From assembly GCF_006540305.1 (NCBI RefSeq), contig NZ_BJOR01000001.1:5456001-5520000 (forward strand): a DNA stretch of 64,000 nucleotides, read 5' to 3'. The notes beneath the pieces are model-generated. The model did not search any database, was not told the DNA's origin, and worked only from the letters and a program-made list of their open reading frames with translations. The first letter of the stretch is position 1. Each line of letters starts with the position of its first letter. Below, piece by piece: positions 37,831-46,740 of the stretch. A program made the translations under genes and the position numbers. The DNA comes from Streptomyces sp. 6-11-2. GTDB taxonomy: Bacteria > Actinomycetota > Actinomycetes > Streptomycetales > Streptomycetaceae.

Positions 37831-39264
37831 ATGTCAGACAGGTCCTCGTTCCCGCCGGTGCGGCTCGCCTCCGAGCCGGAGCTGGCCCGGGACGCGCTCG
37901 CCACACCGCTGCTGTCCCGCGCCGCGCGGCTCGCGCGCTGGGCCGGAGACGGGACACGGGTCGACGCCGACGGCGGGCTGGCCGAGGAGCAACTGCCCGC
38001 CGCGGCCGCGGTGCTCGGCCTCAGCGGCGACGGCGCGGCGGCCGGGGCGAGCGAGGCCTGGCGGGTCGCCCTGGACACCGGGCTCGTCCGGATCGTCGAC
38101 GAGGACGAGGACGAGGCCGCCGTCGCGCCCGGCCCGGACCTGGACCTGCTGACCGGCGGCTCGCCGCACGACGTGCTCACGGTCTGGACGAACGCCCTCG
38201 AGGGCGTGCTGGCCGACGCGAGCGTGCCCGATCTGGACGCGCTGGTCGAAGCGGTGGGTCAGGGCGGCGCGGTCGACCTCTCCGGACTGGACTGGGACCC
38301 CGAGACGGAGGCGGAGTTCCTCGACGGCGTGCTCGCCAACCTCTACCGGCTGACGGCCGGCGCGGACGGGTCCGGCGGCGGTCCGGTGCCGCTGCCCGTG
38401 CTCGCCGCCTCCATGATCGTGCCCAGCGACATGGGGGAGCCCACCAACGACATACTGGAGCAGGTCTCCGAGGCGATGATGCGGCTGGACGACCAGTTCC
38501 GGCTGCTGGAGCCGGCGGGCCTGGTCGAGTACCGGCCGGTGGACGAGGAGTTGATGGCGGAGGCCGAGAGCGAGCCGTCGACGCCGGTCGAGGAGGTGGA
38601 CGTCGCCCGCTACGGCATGGTGCGGCTGACCCCGCTCGGACTGCACGGGCTGCGGACCCGGCTGCTGGAGGCCGGCTGCCGGGCGCCGGTGATCGGCGAA
38701 CTCGCGGACAAGGGTGCCGACGCGCTGCTCGACGGCACCGCAGGGTTTCCCCCGGCGATCACGCACGCGGAGACCGAGCAGTGGCTGGCGAGCCGTGAAC
38801 CGCTGTCCGCCGCGAGGGAGTTGCTCGCCGCAGCGCGCGGCACGGACGCGGGCGCGCCGCTGCGGCGGCTGCGCTGCCAGCAGGCGCTGTCCCTGGTCGG
38901 CGCCGAGGCCGAGCCGGCGCTGCGGGAGGTGCTCGACGATGCCGAACTCGGCGGGCTGGCCCGGGTCTGGCTGACCGAGCGCGGTCTGGCCGACGTGCCG
39001 GCGCCGTCCCAGGAGATGATCTTCTGGCTGACCATCGACACGGTGGCCGCCCAACTGGCGGCCGAGGGGGACTCCGAGGAACTGCACGCCCTCGTCGAGG
39101 GGCTCGCCGAACAGCACAGCGGCTTCTTCGCGGCGGCCTGGCGGGTGGACCACCCGCAGACGGCGGACGTGCTGGAGGCGATGGGACGGCTGCACCCGGA
39201 CAAGAAGACCGCCAAGGAAGCACGCAAGGCGGCGTTCAAGGCCCGGTCCGCGCAGGGCGGTTGA
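37831..39264 (+). CDS. Large conserved actinobacterial protein of unknown function
   Basis: A 477-aa soluble acidic protein without signal peptide. Notable segments are RLARWAGDGTRVDADGGLAE, an Asp/Glu run (IVDEDEDEAAVAPG), EVDVARYGMVRLTPLGLHGL (a wHTH-like end of a regulatory domain) and a helical C-terminal part resembling alpha-solenoid repeats (LRRLRCQQALSLVGAEAEPA, LVEGLAEQHSGFFAAAWRV). The tail LHPDKKTAKEARKAAFKA is basic. I recognise it as widespread in Streptomyces but know no function. ATG 37831 has CTAGGAGAAA upstream. Confidence 0.75.
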   Translation: MSDRSSFPPVRLASEPELARDALATPLLSRAARLARWAGDGTRVDADGGLAEEQLPAAAAVLGLSGDGAAAGASEAWRVALDTGLVRIVDEDEDEAAVAPGPDLDLLTGGSPHDVLTVWTNALEGVLADASVPDLDALVEAVGQGGAVDLSGLDWDPETEAEFLDGVLANLYRLTAGADGSGGGPVPLPVLAASMIVPSDMGEPTNDILEQVSEAMMRLDDQFRLLEPAGLVEYRPVDEELMAEAESEPSTPVEEVDVARYGMVRLTPLGLHGLRTRLLEAGCRAPVIGELADKGADALLDGTAGFPPAITHAETEQWLASREPLSAARELLAAARGTDAGAPLRRLRCQQALSLVGAEAEPALREVLDDAELGGLARVWLTERGLADVPAPSQEMIFWLTIDTVAAQLAAEGDSEELHALVEGLAEQHSGFFAAAWRVDHPQTADVLEAMGRLHPDKKTAKEARKAAFKARSAQGG

Positions 39265-39484
39265 GCGGCGGACCCGGGCACGCGGTGTCCCGGGGCGCCG
39301 GAGACGGGGAAACGCGGCACGTTCGGCGGCCGTCCGCGCGGCGGAGCGTACGCCCACGCGGCCGCGGATCCCGGCCGGGGCGGCGACCGTCTCCCCCGCG
39401 CGGTGCGGGGTCCGCGGTCATGGACCGGCCGCGACCCGTGCCCACCCTGCGGGCCGCGGCCGTCCGGTCATGTGCCGCGTTGCG

Positions 39485-40069
39485 TCACTTGCTGACGGCG
39501 AAGCGCATCAGGGCGTGCTCGTCGCCCTGCTTGATCTTCCCCGTCTCGTTGATCACCTCGAGCTTCCAGGAGCCGCCGACCCGTAGGGCCTTGGCCACGG
39601 CGCAGCCGTTGTCCTGGGTGAGCAGGCTCGGCCAGATGTCGGCGACCTGCTGGGAGGTGCCCCCGGTCGCGTCGTACACCTTGAAGCTGATGTTGCGCGC
39701 CTTCTGGAAGGAACTGCCCTTCTTGAACGCCGAGGCGATGAACACGATCGAGGTGATGTTCTGCGGTATCCGGGCGAACTCGACCGTCACCGTCTCGTCG
39801 TCGCCGTCGCCCCGGCCGGTCTGGTTGTCACCGCTGTGCAGCAACGAGCCGTTGCCCATGGGGTCCAGCGAGTCCAGGCCCGCCAGGCGCACCGGGTCCG
39901 CACCCTGCATGGCGACGGCGATCAGGTCGAGGTCGGTGCCCATCTTGCGGCGGAGCACGCCCATCACCCCGCCGGAGGTGCCCCCGGTGGGGTCCCAGGA
40001 CACGCCGATGGACATGTGGGTCACCCCGTCCAGGTCCGCCGGGCCGTCTTCTTTCGTCAGCGTGATCAT
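39485..40069 (-). CDS. TerD-family protein (single domain)
   Basis: A 194-aa TerD-domain protein. MSIGVSWDP opens the fold. DLDLIAVAM and SGDNQTGRGDGDDETV form the paired calcium-binding sites typical of TerD (DxD plus the GDGDDE loop). IPQNITSIVFIASAF, FKVYDATGG and GSWKLEVINE follow. ATG 40069 is the start. It lies 47 bp downstream of another TerD-family gene in the same orientation. Family members are linked to tellurite resistance, stress and phage defence; no terZABC operon is present, so the role is unclear. Confidence 0.85.
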   Translation of the reverse strand: MITLTKEDGPADLDGVTHMSIGVSWDPTGGTSGGVMGVLRRKMGTDLDLIAVAMQGADPVRLAGLDSLDPMGNGSLLHSGDNQTGRGDGDDETVTVEFARIPQNITSIVFIASAFKKGSSFQKARNISFKVYDATGGTSQQVADIWPSLLTQDNGCAVAKALRVGGSWKLEVINETGKIKQGDEHALMRFAVSK

Positions 40070-40116
40070 GTGTGGTTCATCCTCCGGTGAAATGACTGCG
40101 ACAGGCGAATTCTGTC

Positions 40117-41349
40117 CTACAGCGCCTGGGCCGCAGGCTTCACCATGTTCCGTACGGTGCGGGCCTTGACGAAGTCGCCCATGGCCGTCATCTCCCACTC
40201 GCCGGTGAACTGCCGGATGAGCTTGGCCATCATCACCCCGGTCTGCGGCTCGGCGTGGGTGAGGTCGAAGCGGACCAGCTCCTCCTCGGTGGTGGCGTCC
40301 ACCAGGCGGCAGTAGGCCTTGGCGACCTCGGTGAACTTCTGTCCCGAGAAGGAGTTCACGGTGAACACCAGGCCGGTCACCTCCTGGGGCAGACGCCCGA
40401 GGTCGACCACGATCACCTCGTCGTCGCCCGCGCCCTCGCCGGTGAGGTTGTCGCCGGAGTGCTTCACCGCGCCGTCCAGGATGGTGAGCTTGCCGAAGTA
40501 GCAGCTGTCGACGTGGTTGCGCTGCGGGCCGAAGGCGATGACCGAGGCGTCCAGGTCGATGTCGGCGCCGCGGTACGCCGGTTCCCAGCCGAGGCCCATC
40601 TTGACCCGGGCGAGCAGCGGACGGCCGCCCTTGACCAGGGACACGGTCTGGTTCTTCTGGAGGCTGACCCGGCCCTTGTCCAGGTTGACCTTCCCGGCAC
40701 CGGGAGCGGGGACGGAGGCCTGCGGGGCCGGGGGAGCCGGGGGAACCGGAGGGGCGGCCGGGTACTGCGCGCCGGGCACCGGGGCCGGCGGGGTGAGCGG
40801 CTGGGGCGGGACGACCGGCTGCGGCGGGGCCACCGGGGCGGGGGCCGGTTCCTCCACCGTCACGCCGAAGTCGGTGGCGATGCCCGCGAGTCCGTCGGCG
40901 TACCCCTGGCCGACGGCCCGCGCCTTCCACTGGCCGTTCCGCAGGTAGATCTCCACGACCACCAGCGCCGTCTCGGTGCCGAGCCGCGGCGGGGTGAACG
41001 TGGCCAGCGCCGAGCCGTTGTCCGCGTCGCGGATGGTGGCCGTGGGCTCGATGCCCTGGAAGGTCTGCCCGGCGGCGTCCGGGCTGGCGGTGACCACGAT
41101 CTTCTCGATGCCCGGCGGCACCGCGGCGGTGTCCACGATGATCGCGTCGGGCGCGCCGCCGCCGCCCGAACGGTAGGTCACGCCCGGCCCGGACGGCTGG
41201 TTGTAGAAGATGAAGTCGTCGTCCGAGCGCACCTTGCCGTCGGCGGTGAGCAGCAGGCCCGATACGTCCAGCCGCACCGGAGCGGCGACGTCCACCGTCA
41301 CGCGCGCGGCGGCCAGAGGGATGTTCGAGCCGGGGGTCATAGCTGTCAT
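40117..41349 (-). CDS. Two-domain TerD-family protein with Pro/Ala linker
   Basis: A 410-aa protein made of two TerD-like halves. The N-terminal half (about 5-175) has NIPLAAARVTVDVAAPVRLD, DDDFIFYNQPSG and IEKIVVTASPDA. A Pro/Ala-rich linker (about 175-235) follows. The C-terminal half (about 238-405) has VSLQKNQTVSLVKG, DIDLDASVIAF and the calcium-type SGDNLTGEGAGDDEVIVVDL. The first half keeps the DDDF site. ATG 41349 and ATG 41340 are both possible; neither has a clear ribosome site. Probably co-transcribed with the gene at 39485. Confidence 0.87.
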   Translation of the reverse strand: MTAMTPGSNIPLAAARVTVDVAAPVRLDVSGLLLTADGKVRSDDDFIFYNQPSGPGVTYRSGGGGAPDAIIVDTAAVPPGIEKIVVTASPDAAGQTFQGIEPTATIRDADNGSALATFTPPRLGTETALVVVEIYLRNGQWKARAVGQGYADGLAGIATDFGVTVEEPAPAPVAPPQPVVPPQPLTPPAPVPGAQYPAAPPVPPAPPAPQASVPAPGAGKVNLDKGRVSLQKNQTVSLVKGGRPLLARVKMGLGWEPAYRGADIDLDASVIAFGPQRNHVDSCYFGKLTILDGAVKHSGDNLTGEGAGDDEVIVVDLGRLPQEVTGLVFTVNSFSGQKFTEVAKAYCRLVDATTEEELVRFDLTHAEPQTGVMMAKLIRQFTGEWEMTAMGDFVKARTVRNMVKPAAQAL

Positions 41350-41442
41350 GTGGGAGGTAACGACCGAGGGCGCTTTACCGTTCCCTTACCCGGCAGACGG
41401 GTGAACCGGTGAAGCGTCCTCGGTGGCCGTGGCCGGTCCTCG

Positions 41443-42432
41443 CTACGGCACCACCACGATCTTCCGCCCCACCCCGGACGCGAACTGCTCCAGCGCCTCC
41501 GGGTACCGCTCCAGCGGGATCCGGTCACTGATGAAGACCTCGGGGTCCAGCACCCCGGCCGCGAACAGCTCCGCGGCCCGCTCGAAGCTGTGCAGCACCG
41601 CCATCGAGCCGGTGATGGTGATCTCCTGGTTGTAGATCCGGTACGGATCGATCATCACCCGGGTCGCGTAGTCGGCCACCCCGAACTGGAGGAAGGTTCC
41701 CGCCTTCGCCACCCGGTCCAGGCCGTCCTGGATCGCCGCCGCGTTGCCGGTCGCGTCGACCACCACGTCCCAGCCCTGCGGCCGGTCCAGCTCGTCGGCG
41801 TTCGCCGCGGACGCCGACACCCCGAGCTGCCGAGCCGTCTCGAGGCGGGCCGGGTTCACGTCGACCACGTCCACACTGGCCGCGCCGGTCCGCTTGGCCA
41901 GTTCCAGCATCATCAGGCCCATGGTCCCGGAACCGTAGATCAGCACGTGCGAACCCAGCCGCGAGCGCAGCACGTCGTAGCCGCGGACCGCGCACGACAG
42001 CGGCTCGATCAGGGCCGCGTCCTCGGTGCGGATGTGTTCGGGCAGCTTGACGCAGTTGGCGACCGGGGCCACCGCGTACCGGGCGGCGCCGCCCGCGGTG
42101 GTCACGCCGATCGCGGCCCACCGCTCGCACAGGTTGTTGTGCCCGTCACGGCAGTAGCGGCACTCGTAGCAGTACAGCGACGGGTCGACCGCCACCCGGT
42201 CGCCGACCGACACCTCCGTGACCTGCGTGCCGACCGCGGCCACCTGGCCGGCGAACTCGTGCCCGGGCACGATCGGCAGCTTGGGCGCGAACTCGCCCTG
42301 GAGGATGTGCAGATCGGTGCCGCACAGCCCGCAGGCCGCCACCTCGACGACGACCTCGCGCGGCCCCGGCGTCGGGTCGGGGACCTCGGTGACGACGGCG
42401 CGGCCCACGGACTCGATGACGGCGGCCTTCAT
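41443..42432 (-). CDS. Zinc-dependent alcohol/polyol dehydrogenase
   Basis: A 329-aa medium-chain dehydrogenase. The catalytic zinc site is C37 (AACGLCGTDLH) with GHE (57-59). The structural zinc cysteines C88, C91, C94 and C102 are all present (CYECRYCRDGHNNLC). The NAD-binding fingerprint lies in HVLIYGSGTMGLMMLELAK. The enzyme resembles sorbitol/threonine-type dehydrogenases. ATG 42432 overlaps the stop of the MalG-type permease (ATGA), placing it last in a polyol importer operon. It likely oxidises the imported sugar alcohol (inference). Confidence 0.9.
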   Translation of the reverse strand: MKAAVIESVGRAVVTEVPDPTPGPREVVVEVAACGLCGTDLHILQGEFAPKLPIVPGHEFAGQVAAVGTQVTEVSVGDRVAVDPSLYCYECRYCRDGHNNLCERWAAIGVTTAGGAARYAVAPVANCVKLPEHIRTEDAALIEPLSCAVRGYDVLRSRLGSHVLIYGSGTMGLMMLELAKRTGAASVDVVDVNPARLETARQLGVSASAANADELDRPQGWDVVVDATGNAAAIQDGLDRVAKAGTFLQFGVADYATRVMIDPYRIYNQEITITGSMAVLHSFERAAELFAAGVLDPEVFISDRIPLERYPEALEQFASGVGRKIVVVP

Positions 42433-43292
42433 TTCACGGCTCCCAACGACAGGCCCTGGACCAGTTTGTCCTGGGCGGCGAACCCCGCGGTGAGCACCGG
42501 CAGGGAGATGACGAGCGACGCCGCGCACACCTTGGCCAGGAACAGGCCCTGGCTGGTGATGAAGGTGGTGAGGAACACGGGGGCGGTCTCGGCGACCACA
42601 CCCGTGAGGACCCGCGCGAACATCAGCTCGTTCCAGCTGAAGATGAAACAGATCAGGGCGGTCGCCGCGATGCCGGGCAGGGCGATCGGGGCGACCACGC
42701 GGCCCAGCACGGTCGGCAGCCGGGCGCCGTCGATCTGGGCGGCCTCGATGATCGCGACCGGGACCTCGGACAGGAAGGACTGCATCATCCAGACCGCGAT
42801 CGGCAGGTTCATGGCCGTGTAGAGGATGACCAGCGCCCAGATGTTGTCGAGCAGGCCTGTGTTCTTCGCGAACAGGTAGATCGGCAGCAGACCGGCCACC
42901 AGGGGCAGCATCTTGGTGGACAGGAAGAAGAACAGGACGTCGGTCCACTTCCTCACCGGCCGGATGGACAGCGCGTACGCGGCGGGCAGCGCGAGGAGGA
43001 GGGTCAGCAGGGTGGAGACCAGCGAGGCGGTCATGGAGTTGATCAGCGCGGGCCAGGGACTGGCCCCGCCGGTCAGCCCGAAGAACTGCCGGTAGCCGTC
43101 CAACGTCAGCGCGGCGGCCACCGACGGCGGGTTGGTCGCCGCGTCCGCCTCGGAGTGGAAGGACGTCAGTACCATCCAGAGCAGGGGCAGCACGAACACG
43201 AGTCCGGCCAGCCAGGCGACGACGCCCAGGGCCGCACCCCGGAACCGGCCGCGCGGTTGGCCGTACCGCGGGGCGGTGGTGGCGGTGGCCAT
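42429..43292 (-). CDS. MalG-type ABC permease (polyol-type importer)
   Basis: A 287-aa six-helix permease. After a short basic N-terminus comes VVAWLAGLVFVLPLLWMVLT. The EAA loop region reads AIIEAAQIDGARLPTVLGRV, and the C-terminal end is AAQDKLVQGLSLGAVK. ATG 43292 overlaps the MalF-type gene stop by one base and its own stop overlaps the dehydrogenase start. It pairs with the permease at 43292-44236. No ATPase gene accompanies them. Confidence 0.93.
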   Translation of the reverse strand: MATATTAPRYGQPRGRFRGAALGVVAWLAGLVFVLPLLWMVLTSFHSEADAATNPPSVAAALTLDGYRQFFGLTGGASPWPALINSMTASLVSTLLTLLLALPAAYALSIRPVRKWTDVLFFFLSTKMLPLVAGLLPIYLFAKNTGLLDNIWALVILYTAMNLPIAVWMMQSFLSEVPVAIIEAAQIDGARLPTVLGRVVAPIALPGIAATALICFIFSWNELMFARVLTGVVAETAPVFLTTFITSQGLFLAKVCAASLVISLPVLTAGFAAQDKLVQGLSLGAVK

Positions 43293-44236
43293 CAGCGGGA
43301 CACCTCCTCACGGAACAGCGACGACACCACGCGCAGCGCGAAGGTCGCCAGGATGATCGAGCCGATCACGACGATGACGCCGGCCGCGGAGGCGAGGCCG
43401 TTCTCGTGCGCCTGGTAGAAGGTCTGGTAGATCGTGTACGGCAGGTTCGCGGTGCCCAGGCCGCCGGAGGTGATGGTGAACACCGCGTCGAAGTTCTGCA
43501 CGATGTAGATCGAGCCGAGCAGCACGCCGAGTTCGAGGTAGCGGCGCAGATGCGGCAGGGTGATGTGCACGAAGACCTGCCAGTCGCTCGCCCCGTCCAT
43601 CCTGGCCGCCTCGAGCAGTTGTGAGTCGCGGCTCTGGAGTCCGGCCAGCAGGATCAGCATCATGAACGGGGTCCACTGCCAGATCAGCGCGGCCTCCACC
43701 GCCATCAGCGGCATATCGGAGATCCAGTCCGGCTGGACCGCCCCGTCCCCGCCGATGGCGTGCAGGATGCCGTTGAACAGCCCGTACTCCGGGTTGAACA
43801 GCAGGTGCTTCCACATCAGCGCGGCGGCGACCGGCACCAGCAGGAACGGCGCGATGAGCATGGTGCGCACGGCGGCCCGGCCGCGGAAGCGGCGGTCGAG
43901 GAGCAGCGCAAGCAGCAGGCCGAGCAGCAGGCTGACCAGCACCACGGTGACGGTCAGCAGGATGGTCGTCCACACCGAACTGCGCAGGTCGGGGTCGCTC
44001 AGCACCTCGCCGTAGTTGGCGAATCCGGCGAAGTGGCGCCGGTCGGGGTAGAGCGCGTTCCAGTCGAGGAACGAGATCACCAGGGTGGCCACGAAGGGCA
44101 GTTGGGTAACGACGATCATGAAGAGCAGCGCCGGCAGCAGGGGCGCCCGGGTGGCCCAGGCGCGCATGCGGTTCGAGCGCCGGGCCGCCGGCCGTCCGGA
44201 GACGGCGGCGGCGCGGGCCGGTGAGGTCAGGGTCAT
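43292..44236 (-). CDS. MalF-type ABC permease (polyol-type importer)
   Basis: A 314-aa permease with six hydrophobic segments, first LLPALLFMIVVTQLPFVATL. The EAA loop LLEAARMDGASDWQVFVHIT precedes the last two helices. ATG 44236 overlaps the lipoprotein stop (ATGA). The order binding protein, MalF, MalG, dehydrogenase resembles sorbitol/mannitol (SmoEFG-type) operons of other bacteria, so a polyol substrate is the best guess. Confidence 0.93.
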   Translation of the reverse strand: MTLTSPARAAAVSGRPAARRSNRMRAWATRAPLLPALLFMIVVTQLPFVATLVISFLDWNALYPDRRHFAGFANYGEVLSDPDLRSSVWTTILLTVTVVLVSLLLGLLLALLLDRRFRGRAAVRTMLIAPFLLVPVAAALMWKHLLFNPEYGLFNGILHAIGGDGAVQPDWISDMPLMAVEAALIWQWTPFMMLILLAGLQSRDSQLLEAARMDGASDWQVFVHITLPHLRRYLELGVLLGSIYIVQNFDAVFTITSGGLGTANLPYTIYQTFYQAHENGLASAAGVIVVIGSIILATFALRVVSSLFREEVSR

Positions 44237-45594
44237 GACCCCTCGTACTTCTGGGCGACGGCCTCGGCGAGCTTCTGGGCCTTCTTCAGGGCGCTGTCCA
44301 CCGACTGGCGTCCGGCGATGGCGGAGCTGATCTCCTGGGAGACCTTGGTGCCCAGGTCGGTGAACTCGGGGATGCCGACGAACTGGATGCCGGGCGCGGG
44401 ACGGGGCTGCACGCCCGGGTCCTCGGGCTTGGCGTTCGCGATGGCGTCCCGGGTGACGTCCGCGAACGCGGCGGCCTCCTTGCGGTACTGCGGGATGTCG
44501 TAGGTCGAGGCGCGCTTGCCGGCCGGGACGTTGGACCAGCCGGCCTTCTCGCCGGCGAGCTTCTCGTAGTCCTTGCTGGAGGCCCAGGAGATGAACTTCC
44601 AGGCGTTCTCCGAGTTCTTGGACGCCTTCTGGATGCCCCACGCCCAGGTGTAGAGCCAGCCCGAGCCGTCAGTCTTCTCGACCGGGGCCGGGGCGTAGCC
44701 GATCTTGCCCTTGACCGGAGAGCCGTCGGCCTCCAGGGAGCCCGCTCCGGCGGTGGCGTCGTACCACATGGCCGTCTTGCCCTGGGTCATGTTGTTCAGG
44801 CACTCCGCGTAGCCGGACTGGGCGGCACCGGCCTCGCCGTGCTTGCGGACCAGGTCGACGTAGAACTGGGTGGCCTCCTTGAACTCCTTGGAGTCCAGGC
44901 GTGCAGTCCAGTCCTTGTCGAACCAGGTGCCGCCGAAGGTGTTCACCACCGTGGTCAGCGGTGCCATGACCTCGCCCCAGCCCGGCAGTCCGCGCAGGCA
45001 GATGCCCTTCATGCCGGATCCGTCGATCTTGGCGGCCAGGTCGGCGACCTGCTTCCAGGTGGGCTTGTCCGGCATGGTCAGGCCCGCCTTCTCCAGGACG
45101 TCCTTGCGGTACATCAGGAAGGAGGACTCGCCGTAGAACGGCTCCCCGTACAGCTTGCCGTCCTCGGCGGTGAGCGCCCGGGTCATCGGGGGGAGGATGT
45201 CGGCCTGGTCGAAGGCGGTGTCCTTCTCGACGTAGGCGTCCAGGGGGTGCAGCCACCGGTTCTTGGCGTAGATCGGGATCTCGTAGTTGCTCAGGGTGGC
45301 GACGTCGTACTGCCCGGCCTGGTTGGCGAAGTCCTGGCTGATCTTGTCGCGGACGTCGTTCTCCGGCAGGACGGTGAAGTTCACCTTGATGCCGGTGTCC
45401 TTGGTGAAGTGGGCGGCGGTCAGCTTCTGCAGCTCCACCATCTGCGGATTGTTCACCATCAGGACGTTGACGGAGCTGTCGCCGGCGGATCCGGACCCGC
45501 CGGCGCCCGAGCAGGCGGCGAGCGGAGCGATCAGCGTCCCTACCGCCGCCACGGCGAAGAGGGTCCGTGGCGAACGTCGGCTCTGGGTTCGCAT
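44233..45594 (-). CDS. Polyol/sugar ABC transporter substrate-binding lipoprotein
   Basis: A 453-aa binding protein with a lipoprotein signal ending in LIAPLAAC and a Gly/Ser linker. Mature features are VNVLMVNNPQMVELQKL, GQYDVATLSNYEIPIYAKN, GKLYGEPFYGESSFLMYRKD and GKTAMWYDATAGAGSLE. The WLYTWAWGIQKASKN segment resembles the SmoE/sorbitol-mannitol branch. ATG 45594 has TCCTGGAG upstream; an in-frame upstream start is less likely. The gene begins 106 bp after the DeoR gene and opens the transporter operon. Confidence 0.92.
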   Translation of the reverse strand: MRTQSRRSPRTLFAVAAVGTLIAPLAACSGAGGSGSAGDSSVNVLMVNNPQMVELQKLTAAHFTKDTGIKVNFTVLPENDVRDKISQDFANQAGQYDVATLSNYEIPIYAKNRWLHPLDAYVEKDTAFDQADILPPMTRALTAEDGKLYGEPFYGESSFLMYRKDVLEKAGLTMPDKPTWKQVADLAAKIDGSGMKGICLRGLPGWGEVMAPLTTVVNTFGGTWFDKDWTARLDSKEFKEATQFYVDLVRKHGEAGAAQSGYAECLNNMTQGKTAMWYDATAGAGSLEADGSPVKGKIGYAPAPVEKTDGSGWLYTWAWGIQKASKNSENAWKFISWASSKDYEKLAGEKAGWSNVPAGKRASTYDIPQYRKEAAAFADVTRDAIANAKPEDPGVQPRPAPGIQFVGIPEFTDLGTKVSQEISSAIAGRQSVDSALKKAQKLAEAVAQKYEGS

Positions 45595-45700
45595 GGGTAC
45601 TCCAGGAGATGTTGACACTAATGGGGACTTGAGGGTGACGAGAGCGCCTCGCGGGGCGGGTGGAGGGTGAGATTCAGCGGGGTGCCGGGCGACTCTGCGG

Positions 45701-46471
45701 TCAGACCCGGATGACCTGCGGCCCGAGCAGGGAGTAGCGGTGTGCCTCGGTCGCCGGGAGCAGGGTGCTCGTCACGATCGCCTCCAACGCGCCGACTTCG
45801 GCGAACCGGCAGAAGCTGACCGCCCCGAACTTGGTGTGGACGCCCGCGAGCACCACCCGGCGCGCGGCCCTGACCGCCTGCGCCTTCACCTCGCTGACCG
45901 CCGGGTCGGGCGTGGTCAGACCGTGCTCGCGGGAGATGCCGTTGGCGCCGATGAACGCCAGGTCGATGACGAAACCGGACAGCATCCTCGTCGTCCAGTG
46001 GTCCACGGTGGCGAGGGTGCCGGAGCGGACCCGGCCGCCGAGCAGCAGCACGGAGATGGTGCCGGTCTCGGCGAGCGCGCCCGCGACCGGCAGGGAGGCG
46101 GTGACCACGGTCAGCGGCCGGTCCCGGGGCAGGGCCTCGGCGATGAGCTGCGGGGTGAAGCCCTCGTCGACGAAGACCGTTTCGGCGTCCCCGAGCAGTT
46201 CGGCGGCGGCGGTCGCCACCCTGCGCTTCTCGGGTACGTGGCTGGTGGCGCGGAAGGCCAGAGTGGTCTCGAAGCCGGCGCTCTCCACGGGGTAGGCGCC
46301 TCCGTGGGTGCGGCGCACCAGACCGTGGTCCTCCAGGGAGCGCAGGTCCCGTCGTACGGTCTCCTTGGCCACGCCCAGGTCGGCGGCGAGCGCGGTGACG
46401 TCGACCGATCCGGTGGCACGCGCCAACCGCACGATTTCGCGCTGGCGTTCCTCGGCCGTCCCGTGGCTCAT
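45701..46471 (-). CDS. DeoR/GlpR-family sugar-sensing regulator
   Basis: A 256-aa DeoR-type repressor. The N-terminal HTH reads RQREIVRLARATGSVDVTAL then AADLGVAKETVRRDLRSLED, and HGLVRRTHGGAYP is the family fingerprint. The C-terminal sugar-phosphate-sensing domain contains TVVTASLPVAGAL, LLLGGRVRSGTLATVD, DLAFIGANGISREHGLT and VLAGVHTKFG. ATG 46471 is chosen by alignment; the open frame extends to 46666 without homology. It lies directly upstream of the polyol operon and likely controls it. Confidence 0.93.
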   Translation of the reverse strand: MSHGTAEERQREIVRLARATGSVDVTALAADLGVAKETVRRDLRSLEDHGLVRRTHGGAYPVESAGFETTLAFRATSHVPEKRRVATAAAELLGDAETVFVDEGFTPQLIAEALPRDRPLTVVTASLPVAGALAETGTISVLLLGGRVRSGTLATVDHWTTRMLSGFVIDLAFIGANGISREHGLTTPDPAVSEVKAQAVRAARRVVLAGVHTKFGAVSFCRFAEVGALEAIVTSTLLPATEAHRYSLLGPQVIRV

Positions 46472-46680
46472 GGGTCGACCACCCGCTTCCTGGTTTCGAT
46501 GCCCGTTCGGGCCCGGTGCGGCCCTTGCCGGATGTTCTACAGCGGGTGCGCGGTTCTGACCAGGCTTGTTTTGGGCTCGCTCCTGTCCGTTTACGCCCGT
46601 TCGGCTCGGGTGGTGCCCGCCTCGGACCTGCAGGGGGGTGTTCCGGGGCGTGGGAACGGGCGGCATCGATGCCCGAATAC

Positions 46681-46717
46681 GAGGGCGGGCGGGCCCGTTC
46701 GGTGCCCGCCCGCCCTC
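46681..46717. terminator. Terminator hairpin after the uronate dehydrogenase-like gene
   Basis: A perfect 14-bp GC-only stem (46681-46694 with 46704-46717) and a 9-nt loop, 24 bp past the stop at 46741 in the leftward direction. It would also insulate the DeoR gene downstream. Confidence 0.7.
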
Positions 46718-46740
46718 GGCTGCGTCGATTTTGCGCCGGG

